Shown here in pieces: positions 29,110 to 39,420 of a stretch of DNA of 64,000 bases. The stretch is taken from NCBI GenBank assembly GCA_009691025.1, contig SHWB01000004.1, positions 54,245 through 118,244 of the forward strand, in the 5' to 3' direction. A program made the position numbers and the translations under genes. Positions within the stretch are counted from its first letter, which is position 1, and each line of letters begins with the position of its first letter. The DNA comes from Alphaproteobacteria bacterium (GTDB lineage: Bacteria > Pseudomonadota > Alphaproteobacteria > UBA6615). The notes under the pieces were generated by a model. It did no database searches and was not told the origin of the DNA. It was given only the letters and a program-made list of their open reading frames with translations.

Positions 29110-29766
29110 ATGGCCGCCCCGACGAAGCGCCGCAAGCCGGCCGCGACCGGACGCACGGCCGAGGTGGTGCGGCGCACCCGCGAGACCGAGATCAGCGCCC
29201 GCGTGGCGCTGGACGGCAAGGGCGACTACGACGTCGCCACCGGCATCGGCTTCCTCGACCACATGCTGGAACAACTCGCCCGCCACAGCCTCATCGACCT
29301 GACGGTGCGGGCCAAGGGCGATCTGCACATCGATTTCCACCACACCGCCGAGGATTCCGGCTACGTCGTCGGCGAGGCCGTGGCGAAGGCGCTGGGCGAC
29401 CGCGCCGGCATCCATCGCTGGGGCGAGGCGCTGGTGCCGATGGACGAGACGCTGACCCGGGTGGCCCTCGACATATCCGGCCGGCCGGGCCTCGTCTGGC
29501 GGGTCAAGTTCTCGCGCGACAAGCTCGGCCAGATGGATACCGAACTGTTCCAGGAATGGTTTAAGGCCTTCGCTCAGTCAGCCGGCGTGACGCTGCATGT
29601 CGAGACGGTCTACGGCGACAACAACCACCACATAGTCGAGAGCGCCTACAAGGGCCTCGCCCGGGCGCTGCGCATGGCGGTCGAACGCGACCCGCGCCGC
29701 GACGGCAGCGTCCCGTCGACCAAGGGCACGCTCGGCGGCGCGCAGCGACGGGGAGGGGGGGGGTGA
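29110..29766 (+). CDS. hisB: Imidazoleglycerol-phosphate dehydratase
   Basis: 218 aa. Converts IGP to imidazole acetol phosphate. The metal-binding motifs [36 protein letters not shown] and the second-half [18 protein letters not shown] are present, and PSTKGTL marks the normal C-terminus. The extra [10 protein letters not shown] tail is read from a nine-G tract and may be spurious. The ATG at 29110 has GAGGAG nine bases upstream; the ATG at 29101 is too close to it. First gene of the his cluster. Confidence 0.93.
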   Translation: MAAPTKRRKPAATGRTAEVVRRTRETEISARVALDGKGDYDVATGIGFLDHMLEQLARHSLIDLTVRAKGDLHIDFHHTAEDSGYVVGEAVAKALGDRAGIHRWGEALVPMDETLTRVALDISGRPGLVWRVKFSRDKLGQMDTELFQEWFKAFAQSAGVTLHVETVYGDNNHHIVESAYKGLARALRMAVERDPRRDGSVPSTKGTLGGAQRRGGGG

Positions 29767-29791
29767 GGGAGAGGCGGGGCGGCGTGCGACC

Positions 29792-30646
29792 GTGACCTCC
29801 CCCACCGACATCAGGCGCCCCGGCGGCGCCCCCGGCGCCGCCCCGACGCAGGTGCCGGCCGATTCCTTCGGGCCGCGGGCGCGGCTGTGCAAGCGGCTGG
29901 CCGACCGCATGGTGGCCGCGCGCGAGCGCGACGCCGAGGCGACGCTGCGCGCCATGCCGGCCCTCTGGGCCCTGCTCGAACGCGCCGCCGCCGGCAGCGC
30001 GGTGACGGGCGCGTCCTATTCGGACTATCTGACGCTGTGGCAGCAGGTGCGCGCGCAGCGCCCGCGCGAGATCCTCGAATGCGGCACCGGCATCTCGACC
30101 GTCGTGCTCGCCGCCGCCCTGCTGGAGAATGCGCGCGAGGACAAGGCGCTGCCCGGCCGCGTCACCTCGATGGAGGACGACCCGGCCTGGCTCGAGGTCG
30201 CGCGCGCGCGCCTGCCGCAGGAGGTGGCCGCCATCGTCGATCTCGTCCACAGCCCGAAGACCGACGGCTTCTACAAATGCTTTCGTGGCGTCTGCTACGA
30301 AAGCCTGCCCGACCGGCCCTACGATTTCGTCTTCTCCGACGGGCCGGACCGGCATTCGCCGGTCAATGGCGACAAGCTGTTCAACCTCGACCTGATCAAC
30401 GTCGTCGCCCGCTCCGACGCGCCTGTGCGCGCCGTCGTCGACAACCACTATCTGACCTTCTACGTGCTGCAGAAGGTGTTCGGCCTCGCCCGCGCGCGCT
30501 ACAGCGTCAGCCACAAGCTGATGTTCGTCGGCCCGGTGACGAAGCGCGACCTCGGCTTCCTGCGCAAGGAAAGCTTCGTCGCCGATCTGCGCTTGTTCCG
30601 CCCGACCGAGTTGCGCCTGCGCTTCACCCGGAGGCCCGCGCCATGA
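29792..30646 (+). CDS. Class I SAM-methyltransferase-like protein in the his cluster
   Basis: 284 aa from a GTG at 29792. REILECGTGISTVVLAAALLE looks like SAM-binding motif I, TSMEDDPAWLEVARARLP the acidic loop, and YDFVFSDGPDRHSPVNGDKLFNLDLI the motif IV region. Target unknown. It lies between hisB and the DUF2628 gene, overlapping the latter by 4 bp (ATGA), so it is co-expressed with histidine genes although no histidine step needs a methyltransferase. O-methyltransferase or sugar/lipid modification are possible. Confidence 0.65.
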   Translation: MTSPTDIRRPGGAPGAAPTQVPADSFGPRARLCKRLADRMVAARERDAEATLRAMPALWALLERAAAGSAVTGASYSDYLTLWQQVRAQRPREILECGTGISTVVLAAALLENAREDKALPGRVTSMEDDPAWLEVARARLPQEVAAIVDLVHSPKTDGFYKCFRGVCYESLPDRPYDFVFSDGPDRHSPVNGDKLFNLDLINVVARSDAPVRAVVDNHYLTFYVLQKVFGLARARYSVSHKLMFVGPVTKRDLGFLRKESFVADLRLFRPTELRLRFTRRPAP

Positions 30647-31023
30647 CAGCCTGGACGGTGATGGAGCGGCCATATTCGGCAGCGCGCGACGCCGATGCCG
30701 TGCTGGTGCCCGAGGGTTTTGCCCTGGGCGCGCTTCTGTGCGGCCCGCTCTGGGCCCTGTGGCACGCCGCCGGGCTCGTGGCGGCGGGCCTGCTGGCGGT
30801 CGAGCTGGCATTGTTCGTCGGCGCCGCGCTGCTGGGGGTGACGCCCGATGCGTCGGCCGCCGCCGGGCTCGCCTGGCGGGTGGCGCTGGGCCTCGCCGGC
30901 AGCGAGTTGCGCCGCATGGCGCTGGCGGCGCGCGGCTGGCGCGAGCGCGCCACGGTCGATGCAAGCAGCCTCGACGAAGCCGAGCGGCGCTGGCTCTCGA
31001 CGCCGCCCGGCACGGCGCGGTAA
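30643..31023 (+). CDS. DUF2628 membrane protein
   Basis: 126 aa. Starts MTAWTVMERPY, then VLVPEGFALGALLCGPLWALWHAAG (first membrane segment, the DUF2628 hallmark), two or three further hydrophobic helices, and ELRRMALAARGWRERATVDA. The gene normally lies between hisB and hisH in alphaproteobacteria, supporting the call. Function unknown. The ATG overlaps the preceding stop. Confidence 0.85.
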   Translation: MTAWTVMERPYSAARDADAVLVPEGFALGALLCGPLWALWHAAGLVAAGLLAVELALFVGAALLGVTPDASAAAGLAWRVALGLAGSELRRMALAARGWRERATVDASSLDEAERRWLSTPPGTAR

Positions 31024-31044
31024 GCAGCCGGTGGCAATCGCGCC

Positions 31045-31175
31045 GGGCTGCCTCGCCCGTCGCCCTTCGAGACGCCGCCTTGCGGCGGCTCCTCAGGGTG
31101 AGGAAGCTCATGGTGAGGCGTCCCTGGTGCGGCATTACCCTGCATCCTCATCCTGAGCCTGTCGAGGGACGAGGA
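31045..31175. repeat. Composite REP-like repeat, copy e
   Basis: In the DUF2628-hisH gap: CCTTCGAGACGCCGCCTTGC with GGCGGCTCCTCAGGGTGAGG, then TCCTCATCCTGAGCCTGTCG with AGGGACGAGGA at 31145-31175. The same two modules occur in inverse order and orientation at 55641-55735. Confidence 0.75.
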
Positions 31176-31198
31176 CGCAGGGCACGGACATCGGCGGC

Positions 31199-31852
31199 AT
31201 GGAAACGGTGGCGATTATCGATTACGGCTCGGGCAATCTGCGCTCGGCGGCAAAGGCGTTTGAGCGCGCCGCCGCCGATGCCGGCCTCGCCCTGCGCATC
31301 GTCGTCACCGCCGATCCGGACGCGGTCGCGCGCGCCGCGCGCATCGTGTTGCCGGGTGTCGGCGCCTTTGCCGACTGCCATGCCGGCCTCGAAGCGGTCG
31401 ACGGTATGGTGCCGGCCTTGCGCGCGGCGGTGGAGGAGAAGGGACGCCCCTTCCTCGGCATCTGCGTGGGCATGCAACTGATGGCGACGCGCGGCCTGGA
31501 GCATCGCGTCACCCCGGGCCTCGGCTGGATTCCCGGCGAGGTGGTTGCGCTGCAGCCGGGCGATGCGCGCCTCAAGGTGCCGCATATGGGCTGGAACGAG
31601 CTGCGCCCGCGCGGCCCGCGCCACGCGGTGCTCGCCGGCATCGAGGGCGCTGCCGCGCCGCACGCCTATTTCGTCCATTCCTACCAGTTCGTACCGCTCG
31701 ATCCGTCGCATGTGCTGGCGACCACCGATTATGGCGGCCCCGTCACCGCGGTCGTCGGCCGCGACAACCTCGTGGGCACGCAGTTCCACCCGGAAAAGAG
31801 CCAGGAGGTCGGCTTGCGCCTCATCGCCGATTTCCTGCTCTGGCGGCCGTAA
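31199..31852 (+). CDS. hisH: Imidazole glycerol phosphate synthase glutamine amidotransferase HisH
   Basis: 217 aa. Class I glutaminase that feeds ammonia to His[17 protein letters not shown] at the N-terminus, the nucleophile elbow [10 protein letters not shown] (Cys near 84), VPHMGWNEL and the catalytic [13 protein letters not shown] (His, Glu) are all present. Confidence 0.96.
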   Translation: METVAIIDYGSGNLRSAAKAFERAAADAGLALRIVVTADPDAVARAARIVLPGVGAFADCHAGLEAVDGMVPALRAAVEEKGRPFLGICVGMQLMATRGLEHRVTPGLGWIPGEVVALQPGDARLKVPHMGWNELRPRGPRHAVLAGIEGAAAPHAYFVHSYQFVPLDPSHVLATTDYGGPVTAVVGRDNLVGTQFHPEKSQEVGLRLIADFLLWRP

Positions 31853-31861
31853 GGACATTGC

Positions 31862-32389
31862 ATGGCCGAGACGCGCGTCGAGCGGCTGATCGATTTCCGC
31901 GGCAACGACCTCGCCGACCTGTGCGACGCCGCCGACGCGGCGATCCGCGAGGGCGGCGGCTTCGGCTGGCTGACGCCGCCGCGACGCGACGTGATGGAGG
32001 CCTACTGGCGCGGCACCCTGCTGGTGCCGGGCCGCACCGTCATCATCGGCCGGCTGGACGGCGTCATCGCCGGCTCGGCCCAGCTCAACCGGCCGCGCGA
32101 GACGCAGGAGGCGCACGCCTATTCGGTGACGGCGACGACCTTCTTCGTTGCCCCCTGGGCGCGCGGCTACGGAATTGCCCCCGGCATCCTCGCCGCCTGC
32201 GAGGAGGATGCGCGGCGCGAGGGCTACGCGGTGCTGAACCTCGACGTGCGCGAGACGCAATCCCGTGCCATCGAAATCTTCGCCGCCAGCGGCTATGTGC
32301 GGTGGGGCGTGCATCCGCGCTCTGCCCGTGTCGGCGGCCGCTACGTCGCCGGCTATTACTATTACAAAGACCTGCAGGCCTCGTCGTGA
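31862..32389 (+). CDS. GNAT family N-acetyltransferase
   Basis: 175 aa. The acetyl-CoA loop appears in [27 protein letters not shown] (RGYGIAPG, fitting R-x-x-G-x-A/G), followed by [25 protein letters not shown], typical of GNAT motif B. Substrate unknown. It lies between hisH and hisA and overlaps hisA by 4 bp (GTGA), so it is part of the his operon. The N-terminus ([19 protein letters not shown]) suggests a small-molecule or protein N-acetylation role. Confidence 0.85.
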   Translation: MAETRVERLIDFRGNDLADLCDAADAAIREGGGFGWLTPPRRDVMEAYWRGTLLVPGRTVIIGRLDGVIAGSAQLNRPRETQEAHAYSVTATTFFVAPWARGYGIAPGILAACEEDARREGYAVLNLDVRETQSRAIEIFAASGYVRWGVHPRSARVGGRYVAGYYYYKDLQASS

Positions 32390-33114
32390 TCCTCTACCCG
32401 GCCATCGACCTCAAGGGCGGCCAGTGCGTGCGCCTGCTGCGCGGCGACATGGCGCAGGCGACCGTCTACGGCGACGACCCCGCGGCGCAGGCGTCGAGCT
32501 TCGCGTGCGCCGGCGCGCAATGGCTGCATGTCGTCGACCTCGACGGCGCCTTCGCCGGCCAGCCGGTCAACGGAGCCGCAGTGCGCGCCATACTCGCCGC
32601 CGTGGCGCCGCTGCCGGTGCAGCTCGGCGGCGGCATCCGCGACCGCGCCGGCATCGAGGGCTGGCTCGACGCCGGCATTGCGCGCGTCATCCTCGGCACG
32701 GTGGCGGTGCGCGACCCGGCGTTGGTGCGCGAGGCGGCGCGGGCGCATCCCGGCCGCGTCGCCGCCGGCATCGATGCGCGCAACGGCAAGGCCGCGGTTG
32801 AGGGCTGGGCCGAGGCGACCGAGATGGAGGTGATCGAGCTGGCGCACCGCATGGCCGATGCCGGCGTCGCCGCCATCGTCTATACCGATATCGAGCGCGA
32901 CGGCGCGCTCGGCGGCGCCAATGTCGCCGCCACGGACGCGCTGGCGCGCGCCTGCGGCGTGCCGGTCATCGCCTCGGGCGGCATCGGCTCGCTCGACGAC
33001 ATCCGCGCCGTGATGGCTGCCGCGGCGTCGGGCATCGAGGGCGTCATCGTCGGCCGCGCACTCTATGACGGGCGCGTCGGGCTGGCCGAGGCCCTGGCGC
33101 TGCTGGCGGAGTAG
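32386..33114 (+). CDS. hisA: ProFAR isomerase HisA
   Basis: 242 aa (beta/alpha)8 barrel from a GTG at 32386. [18 protein letters not shown] carries the first catalytic Asp and the opening strand; [24 protein letters not shown] (second Asp) and [13 protein letters not shown] complete the phosphate-binding halves. Isomerises ProFAR to PRFAR. hisF follows after 5 bp. Confidence 0.95.
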   Translation: MILYPAIDLKGGQCVRLLRGDMAQATVYGDDPAAQASSFACAGAQWLHVVDLDGAFAGQPVNGAAVRAILAAVAPLPVQLGGGIRDRAGIEGWLDAGIARVILGTVAVRDPALVREAARAHPGRVAAGIDARNGKAAVEGWAEATEMEVIELAHRMADAGVAAIVYTDIERDGALGGANVAATDALARACGVPVIASGGIGSLDDIRAVMAAAASGIEGVIVGRALYDGRVGLAEALALLAE

Positions 33115-33119
33115 AAGAC

Positions 33120-33892
<773 letters not shown>

Positions 33893-33896
<4 letters not shown>

Positions 33897-34219
33897 GCGA
33901 CGCCAGCGTGATCGACCGCCTGCATGCGACGGTGCTGTCGCGGCGCGCCGCCGCCGCCGACAGCTCCTACACCGCTAAGCTGTTCTCGCAGGGCCGCGCG
34001 AAGATCGCTGCCAAGCTCGGCGAGGAGGCCGTGGAGACGGTCATAGCCGGCATGGGCGAGGCGCCCGAGCGCGTCGCCAGCGAAAGCGCCGACCTGCTCT
34101 ACCACCTCGTCGTGCTGTGGGCCGAGCGCGGCGTCGCCCCGGCCGATGTCTGGGCCGAGCTGGCGCGCCGCGAGGGCACATCGGGCCTCGACGAGAAGGC
34201 GAGCCGCGGCAAGGGGTAG
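33893..34219 (+). CDS. hisE: Phosphoribosyl-ATP diphosphatase
   Basis: 108 aa. [28 protein letters not shown] and [18 protein letters not shown] are the MazG-like metal-binding helices of HisE. Converts PR-ATP to PR-AMP. The correct start is the ATG at 33893 overlapping hisF; the long track ORF is a shadow of hisF. hisG, hisD, hisC and hisI are not in the window. Confidence 0.94.
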
Positions 34220-34249
34220 TCGGAAGGCATTTACGGCTGGGGAAGGGCA

Positions 34250-34444
34250 ATGGCCACGTTCAGTATGTGGCGCGGGCTGATCGTCATCTTCTATTCGGCA
34301 GTGATCGCTATCCCGTCGTGGCTGATCCTGCGACGGGCCGGGCATAGTGGCTGGTGGACCGTCCTGTTCATCGTTCCGTTCGTCAACCTCGTAGCATTAT
34401 GGATCTTCGCCGTCGCGCGCTGGCCGGCGGGGGACAAGGCATGA
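34250..34444 (+). CDS. Small two-helix membrane protein
   Basis: 64 aa, [42 protein letters not shown]...: two membrane segments separated by RRAGHSGWW. The pattern [RK]AG[HY]SGWW-hydrophobic-P-hydrophobic-N-ALWIFA-W is a recurrent small membrane protein family of unknown function. It lies between hisE and the HIT gene. Confidence 0.65.
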   Translation: MATFSMWRGLIVIFYSAVIAIPSWLILRRAGHSGWWTVLFIVPFVNLVALWIFAVARWPAGDKA

Positions 34445-34470
34445 AGAGACGACAGGAGGAAGGTGCGGGC

Positions 34471-34842
34471 ATGTCCTATGACCCGACCAACATCTTCGCC
34501 CGCATCCTGCGCGGCGAGATTCCCTGCAGCAAGGCGCACGAGACCGAGCACGCGCTGGCCTTCCACGACATCGCGCCGCAGGCGCCGGTTCATGTGCTGG
34601 TCATCCCGAAAGGGTCGTACGTGTCCTCGGACGATTTCCACGACCGCGCCGGCGATGCCGAGATCGCCGGCTTCTGGCGCGCTGTGGGAGAGACGGCGCG
34701 GGCGCTCGGCGTCGACAGGAACGGCTACCGCCTGCTCGCCAACCACGGTCGCGACGCCCGCCAGGAAGTGCCGCATTTCCACGTCCACATCTGCGCCGGC
34801 GCCGATCTCGGCCGCATGATTCGCCCGCCGGAGAAGAGCTAG
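34471..34842 (+). CDS. HIT family nucleotide-binding hydrolase
   Basis: 123 aa from the ATG at 34471 preceded by AGGAGG. NIFARILRGEIPCSKAHE is the classic start and QEVPHFHVHICAGADLG the histidine triad (HxHxH). Related proteins hydrolyse nucleotide phosphoramidates. It commonly closes the his cluster in alphaproteobacteria. Its stop overlaps the convergent channel gene by 4 bp. Confidence 0.92.
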   Translation: MSYDPTNIFARILRGEIPCSKAHETEHALAFHDIAPQAPVHVLVIPKGSYVSSDDFHDRAGDAEIAGFWRAVGETARALGVDRNGYRLLANHGRDARQEVPHFHVHICAGADLGRMIRPPEKS

Positions 34843-35621
34843 CGCCGCTCGCGCATCATCGCCTCGATCCGGGCGACGTCGCTACGCAGAGCGGCGAGGT
34901 CGCTGGCCTTGTCCGCGGCCTCGCGCAGCTCGGCGTCGTGCCGGCCCTGCACGGCGTTGACGATGATGGCGATGAACAGGTTGAGCACCGCGAAGCTGGC
35001 CAGCAGGATGAAGGCGACGAAGAACGGCCAGGCCTGCGGGTAGACCTCCATCACCGGCCGCACGACACCCATCGACCAGCTTTCAAGCGTCATGATCTGG
35101 AACAGCGAAGGGGCGCTTTCGCCGACGCTGCCGAACCACTCCGTGAAACTCGTGCCGAACAGCTTCGTCGCGATCACCGAGGCGACGTAATAGACGAGGC
35201 CGAGCAGGGCAATGATCGAGCCGAGGCCGGGAATGGCCGCCAGCAGCGCCTGCACCACCTTGCGCATGCTGGGCACGCCCGAGACGAGGCGCAGCACGGT
35301 TAAGCCGCCCCTCGCCGGCACCAGTCCGATACCGACGACGATGAGGTCTAAGACGCTCCAGCCGCTGCGGAAGAAGGCGCCGCGCCGGGCGTAGAGCTTG
35401 GCCGCCAGTTCGGCCACGAAGATCGCCAGCGCGCCGCGGTCGAGGGCGAGTATCAGGCCGCCGGCGGTATGCACGGCGCTGGACGAGGTCTCCAGCCCCA
35501 GCGTGACCGCGTTAAGGACGATGACGGCGAGGATCGCCTGCTGCGCACGCGGCGCCTCGATGAAGCGGGCGATCCGCCCGCGCAAACCGGCCGCCGTTGC
35601 GCCCGCCATGTCCCCCGTCAT
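34839..35621 (-). CDS. NaChBac-like voltage-gated ion channel
   Basis: 260 aa from the ATG at 35621. Six hydrophobic segments: S1-S3 in AILAVIVLNAVTLGLETS ... GWSVLDLIVVGIGLV, an S4-like TVLRLVSGVPSMRKVVQ with few Arg, then S5, pore and S6. The pore reads LFQIMTLESWSMGVVRP: TLESWS is the selectivity filter of bacterial sodium channels. S6 is followed by a charged coiled-coil tail (LREAADKASDLAALRSDVARIEAMM). Only two or three positive S4 residues suggest weak voltage sensitivity. Confidence 0.85.
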   Translation of the reverse strand: MTGDMAGATAAGLRGRIARFIEAPRAQQAILAVIVLNAVTLGLETSSSAVHTAGGLILALDRGALAIFVAELAAKLYARRGAFFRSGWSVLDLIVVGIGLVPARGGLTVLRLVSGVPSMRKVVQALLAAIPGLGSIIALLGLVYYVASVIATKLFGTSFTEWFGSVGESAPSLFQIMTLESWSMGVVRPVMEVYPQAWPFFVAFILLASFAVLNLFIAIIVNAVQGRHDAELREAADKASDLAALRSDVARIEAMMRERR

Positions 35622-35800
35622 GTGCCGCCCCGCCAGTGCCCGCAGCAGATGGCGTCTGGCGGCCCGCCTGGAAAGCCCTCGCGCGCTCTCGCCGGGTGAT
35701 CGGACGGCCCGCAACGGCGCGTGCACGTTCGCGCCACCTGTGGCAAGCTCGGCCCCGTCGATAATCCGCGCGGGCCTCTACGCGGATCCGGGAGATAGCC

Positions 35801-36661
35801 ATGACCTACGAAACGATCACGGCCGAGAAGATGTCCGCCAATTGCGGCGCCATCGTCTCCGGCGTCGACCTGTCGAAGCCGTTGAGCAACCGGCAGTTCG
35901 AGGAAATCCACGCCGCGCTGATCGACCGCGTCGTCATCGTCTTCCGCGACCAGGACATCTCGCCGCAGCAGGAGGTGTCCTTCGCGCGCATGTTCGGCGA
36001 GCCGCAGCCCTCCGCCATGTCGGCCTTCACCAAGTCGAAGGAGGTGCCGGAGATCGACATCCTAGAATACGACGCGAAGAACCCGCCCTCGGTCACCAAG
36101 GACCTCTGGCACACTGATTTCGTCGGCACGCCGACTCCGACCATGGGCACCGTGCTCTACGCCCACGACATCCCGCCGATCGGCGGCGACACGATCTGGG
36201 TCAACGGCATGGCCGCCTGGGACGGGCTGTCGGACCGCATGCGGGCCTATCTCGGCGGACTGTGGGCCTATCACGACACCTACCAGCCCTACAGCGAGAC
36301 CGAGCGGCCGGACATGTACAGGCGGCCGGAGGACGTGGCGCATCTGCGCGAGGTGCGCAACACCTACACCCCGGCGCTGCACCCGCTGGTGCGCACCCAC
36401 CCGGTCAGCGGCCGCAAGGGGCTGTTCGTCAACGAGTCGATGACGACCCGCATCAAGGGCATCGACCGGCGCGAGAGCGACCACATCCTGCGCTATCTGT
36501 TCGATCACCTGAAGACGCCGGAATTCCAGTACCGCCACAAATGGCGGCGCCACGACCTCGCGGTCTGGGACAACCGGGTGTCGCTGCATTACGCGCTGTT
36601 CGATTACAGCGAACACCGCCTGTTGCACCGCGTCGTCATCCGCGGCGACAAGCCGTACTGA
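35801..36661 (+). CDS. TauD/TfdA family Fe(II)/2-oxoglutarate dioxygenase
   Basis: 286 aa. LWHTDFVGTPTP carries the HxD iron ligands, and the C-terminal HKWRRHDLAVWDNRVSLHYA ... HRLLHRVVIRGDKPY the distal His and the 2OG-binding Arg. IGGDTIWVNGMAAWDGLS is the usual TauD block. Substrate uncertain (sulfonates, chlorophenoxyacetates and others). Neighbours are a broken lysR and an LLM monooxygenase, a peripheral catabolic setting. Confidence 0.87.
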   Translation: MTYETITAEKMSANCGAIVSGVDLSKPLSNRQFEEIHAALIDRVVIVFRDQDISPQQEVSFARMFGEPQPSAMSAFTKSKEVPEIDILEYDAKNPPSVTKDLWHTDFVGTPTPTMGTVLYAHDIPPIGGDTIWVNGMAAWDGLSDRMRAYLGGLWAYHDTYQPYSETERPDMYRRPEDVAHLREVRNTYTPALHPLVRTHPVSGRKGLFVNESMTTRIKGIDRRESDHILRYLFDHLKTPEFQYRHKWRRHDLAVWDNRVSLHYALFDYSEHRLLHRVVIRGDKPY

Positions 36662-36670
36662 GCCGCAAGA

Positions 36671-36691
36671 GGGCCGGCAGCACGCCGGCCC
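36671..36691. terminator. GC hairpin after the tauD-like gene
   Basis: GGGCCGGC-AGCAC-GCCGGCCC is a perfect 8-bp stem 10 bp beyond the stop, without a T-run. Probably an RNA 3'-end structure. The rest of 36692-36941 shows nothing recognisable. Confidence 0.4.
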
Positions 36692-36941
36692 CTCGCCGGC
36701 CCCCGCCACTGGTGGGCACTACGGGCAGTGGGGCCGCACTACGTTAGCTCTACACGCGGTATCGAACGCAGTTCGAAGCAGTAAACCCATAGCCATACAA
36801 GAACGGACAGGGAGCGGGCAGCTGGCGCTACCGCGGTGCCGGCGTGTGCGGTGGCTGGCGGGACCGGCGGTTTCCGCGATCTCGACGAACAATCCGGGAA
36901 CGAACGGTCCGACTTCGGGCTGAATGTAGGGCCGACCGCGG

Positions 36942-37888
36942 TCAGACTGCTTCGGTCGTGCCGCTGGCCTTGTCCACCGCCGCCGCCCAGGCGGCGGTGC
37001 TGCGAGTCAGCGCGGTGTCGAGCCGTTCGGCGAGCAGGCGGGCGGCCGGCGACAGCGGGCGGCGCGCGCGGTGGACGAGGTAGTAGTCGAGCGGCGCGGC
37101 GGCGCCGGTGATCGGCTGCGTCACCAGCTCGGAATCGTCCCGCTCGCCGACGATCGCCGTGGCCGGCAGGATCACCACCCAGTCCGAGCGGCGCACGCAG
37201 GCCAGCGAGCCGTACAGCCCGTCGATGTCCGGCGTCTGCGTCGGCACGATATGGCCGGCGCGCAGAGCGCGGTCGACGGCCTGGCGCAGGCTGTGGCGGT
37301 GCGACGGCAGCACGAGGCGCAGCGGCCCGAGGCCAGCCAGCCGCACCGGGGCGGAGGGCGTGCGCCCGCCCGGCCGGCCGGAGACCGGCCCAACGGGTTG
37401 CGGGCGATCAAGCGCAGCACCAGCCCGTCCTGCGGCGAGGGCGGTTCGGTGACGATGGCGAAGTCGACCTCGCCCGACAGCCCCCATTCCGTCAGCGTGC
37501 CGCCGGAGGCTTCCGCGACGCGCAGCGCAAACTTGGGGAAATCGTCGGTGAAGCCCGGCCGCACGCGCGCCAGCGCCCCCTTGGCGATGGTCGGGATGAG
37601 GCCGACATCGAGCGGCCACGCCACCTCGCGACCGAGATGGCGCATGTCCTGGCGTGCGCCCTCGACCGCGCCGAGGGTGGTCTGGCAGTGGCGGTAAAAA
37701 TCCACTCCCGCCGGGGTGGGCGCAACACCGCGCGGCTGGTGGTCGAACAACGCGATTTACAGCTCGTCCTCGAGTGCGCGCAATTGCACCGACAGGCTTG
37801 GCTGAGCGAGGTTGAGGCGGGCGGCGGCCCGGTTGATGGAGCCGGCCTCGTATACGGCGACGAAGGCGCGGATCTGGCGCAAATCCAT
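36942..37888 (-). pseudogene. LysR-type regulator, nonsense plus frameshift
   Basis: From the ATG at 37888: [20 protein letters not shown] with [23 protein letters not shown], a normal LysR HTH. Codon 44 is then TAA (37757-37759), followed in frame by IALFDHQPRGVAPTPAG. Near 37385-37400 the frame shifts, and the effector domain continues as RLVLPSHRHSLRQAVDRALR ... SDWVVILPATAIVG to the stop. Two independent lesions make it a pseudogene. It diverges from the LLM monooxygenase, its probable former target, and an intact T-N11-A operator remains between them. Confidence 0.88.
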
Positions 37889-37896
37889 AGGGGGAC

Positions 37897-37916
37897 CCTA
37901 TAGGCTCAGCCTATGG
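37897..37916. promoter_or_regulatory. LysR-type operator (T-N11-A box)
   Basis: The perfect inverted repeat ATAGGC-TCA-GCCTAT (37900-37914) contains T37901-N11-A37913. It sits 11 bp upstream of the dead lysR start and about 95 bp before the LLM monooxygenase start, the classic place for autoregulation and divergent control. Confidence 0.7.
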
Positions 37917-38008
37917 AGTTTATCCGATCTTATTATTGGATTGCCAGAACCGGGCTCCGTATGGTGCCGGCCTCCGCCAGAAACGATCCCGCCGGGAGAC
38001 GCAGCGCC

Positions 38009-39235
38009 ATGGCCAAGCCGAAGGTAATCGTCCAGCTCTATCCGATGTTTCCCGCCAAGGACGAGGCGGACCGCAAGGCGCGCCGTCCGCTCGGCGCCGA
38101 CAGCGACATGTATCACCGCATCGTCCATGAATGGACGGACATCGTGAAGGAAGCCGACGCGATGGGCGCCTGGGGCGTCGGCACGATTGAGCATCACTTC
38201 CATTCCGAGGGCTACGAGGTCGGGCCGAACCCCGGCGTGCTCAACGCCTACTGGGCGGCGCATGTGAAGCAGGCACATGTCGGTGCGTTGGGCTACGTCA
38301 TGGCGACGCAGGACCCGATCCGCGTCGCCGAGGAGACGGCGATCATCGACCATCTGACCAAGGGCAAGTATTTCGTCGGCTTCGCGCGCGGCTACCAGTC
38401 GCGCTGGGCCAACGTGCTTGGCCAGTTCACCGACAGCCAGGCCACCGTGTCCGACGGCAGCGACGCCGACCGCAAGAACCGCGAGATCTTCGAAGAGCGC
38501 GTCAAGATGGTCATCGAGTGCTGGACTAGGACCGGCGTCGACCTCGACGGCAAGTATTACAAGGCGCCATACCCGCACGACACCGGCGTCGTCGGCTATC
38601 CGGCGTGGAAGATTGCCAGCGAGGCCGGCAATCCCGGCGAGATAGACGCCCAGGGCCGCGTGCGCCAGGCCGTGGTGGTGCCGAAGCCCTACCAGAAGCC
38701 ACACCCGCCGGTGTTCGTCGCCGCCTCCAAGAGCCGCGAATCGATCGAGTTCTGCGCCAGGAACGGCTTCATCCCGACCTATTTCATGCCCACCAAGGGC
38801 TATGTCGAGATGGCGCATGTCTACCGGAAGGTGGCTGCCGAGAGCGGCTTCCGCCTCGGCCTCGGCGAGAAGCAGAACCTCGTGCGCTGGCCGCACATCA
38901 CGAAGACCTCGGCCGATTTCGACCGCAAGCTGCGCGACTACGACCTCGACATCTACAAGAACTTCTATGGGCCGTTCTTCCCGCAATTCCCGGTCGGCAG
39001 CGACGACCAGTTGATCCAGTCGATGAAAGACAGCGACATCTTCATCGGCGGCACGGTCGACGAGTCGATCCGCGCCTGGCGCAAGATCTACGACCAGGCG
39101 CCGGCCGAGTACCTGACGCTGATCTGGCATTGGGCCCAGCAGCCCAAGGACGACATGCTCGAGGAGTTGCGCCTGTTCATCGACAAGGTGCTGCCCGAGC
39201 TCGAAGTGCCAGATTTCGCCGTCGCCGCCGAGTAG
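38009..39235 (+). CDS. LLM class flavin-dependent oxidoreductase
   Basis: 408 aa (beta/alpha)8 luciferase-like monooxygenase. GVGTIEHHFHSEGYEVGPNPG resembles the EHHF segment of LuxA-like proteins, ATQDPIRVAEETAIIDHLTKGKYFVGFARGY the flavin phosphate region, and FIGGTVDESIRAWRKIY the C-terminal part. Uses FMNH2 or F420. Start at 38009 (MAKPKVIVQLYPMF) with GGGAGA upstream; the track start at 37913 lies within the operator. Substrate unknown. Confidence 0.87.
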   Translation: MAKPKVIVQLYPMFPAKDEADRKARRPLGADSDMYHRIVHEWTDIVKEADAMGAWGVGTIEHHFHSEGYEVGPNPGVLNAYWAAHVKQAHVGALGYVMATQDPIRVAEETAIIDHLTKGKYFVGFARGYQSRWANVLGQFTDSQATVSDGSDADRKNREIFEERVKMVIECWTRTGVDLDGKYYKAPYPHDTGVVGYPAWKIASEAGNPGEIDAQGRVRQAVVVPKPYQKPHPPVFVAASKSRESIEFCARNGFIPTYFMPTKGYVEMAHVYRKVAAESGFRLGLGEKQNLVRWPHITKTSADFDRKLRDYDLDIYKNFYGPFFPQFPVGSDDQLIQSMKDSDIFIGGTVDESIRAWRKIYDQAPAEYLTLIWHWAQQPKDDMLEELRLFIDKVLPELEVPDFAVAAE

Positions 39236-39420
39236 CGGCCGGCGCGATCCCGGTTGCACGCCACCGCCGGGCCACCCGCCGGGAGACGCCCGATCGTGGT
39301 TAACCGACCATTGATAACAATGGCCTGGCCGATCCGGTATGGCCGGGCCGCGCCCATCTCCGGGCCGTTGTAGAGCCGGTGCATGACCGGCGCTGCCGGG
39401 ACCGTCACCGGCAGGCAGGT

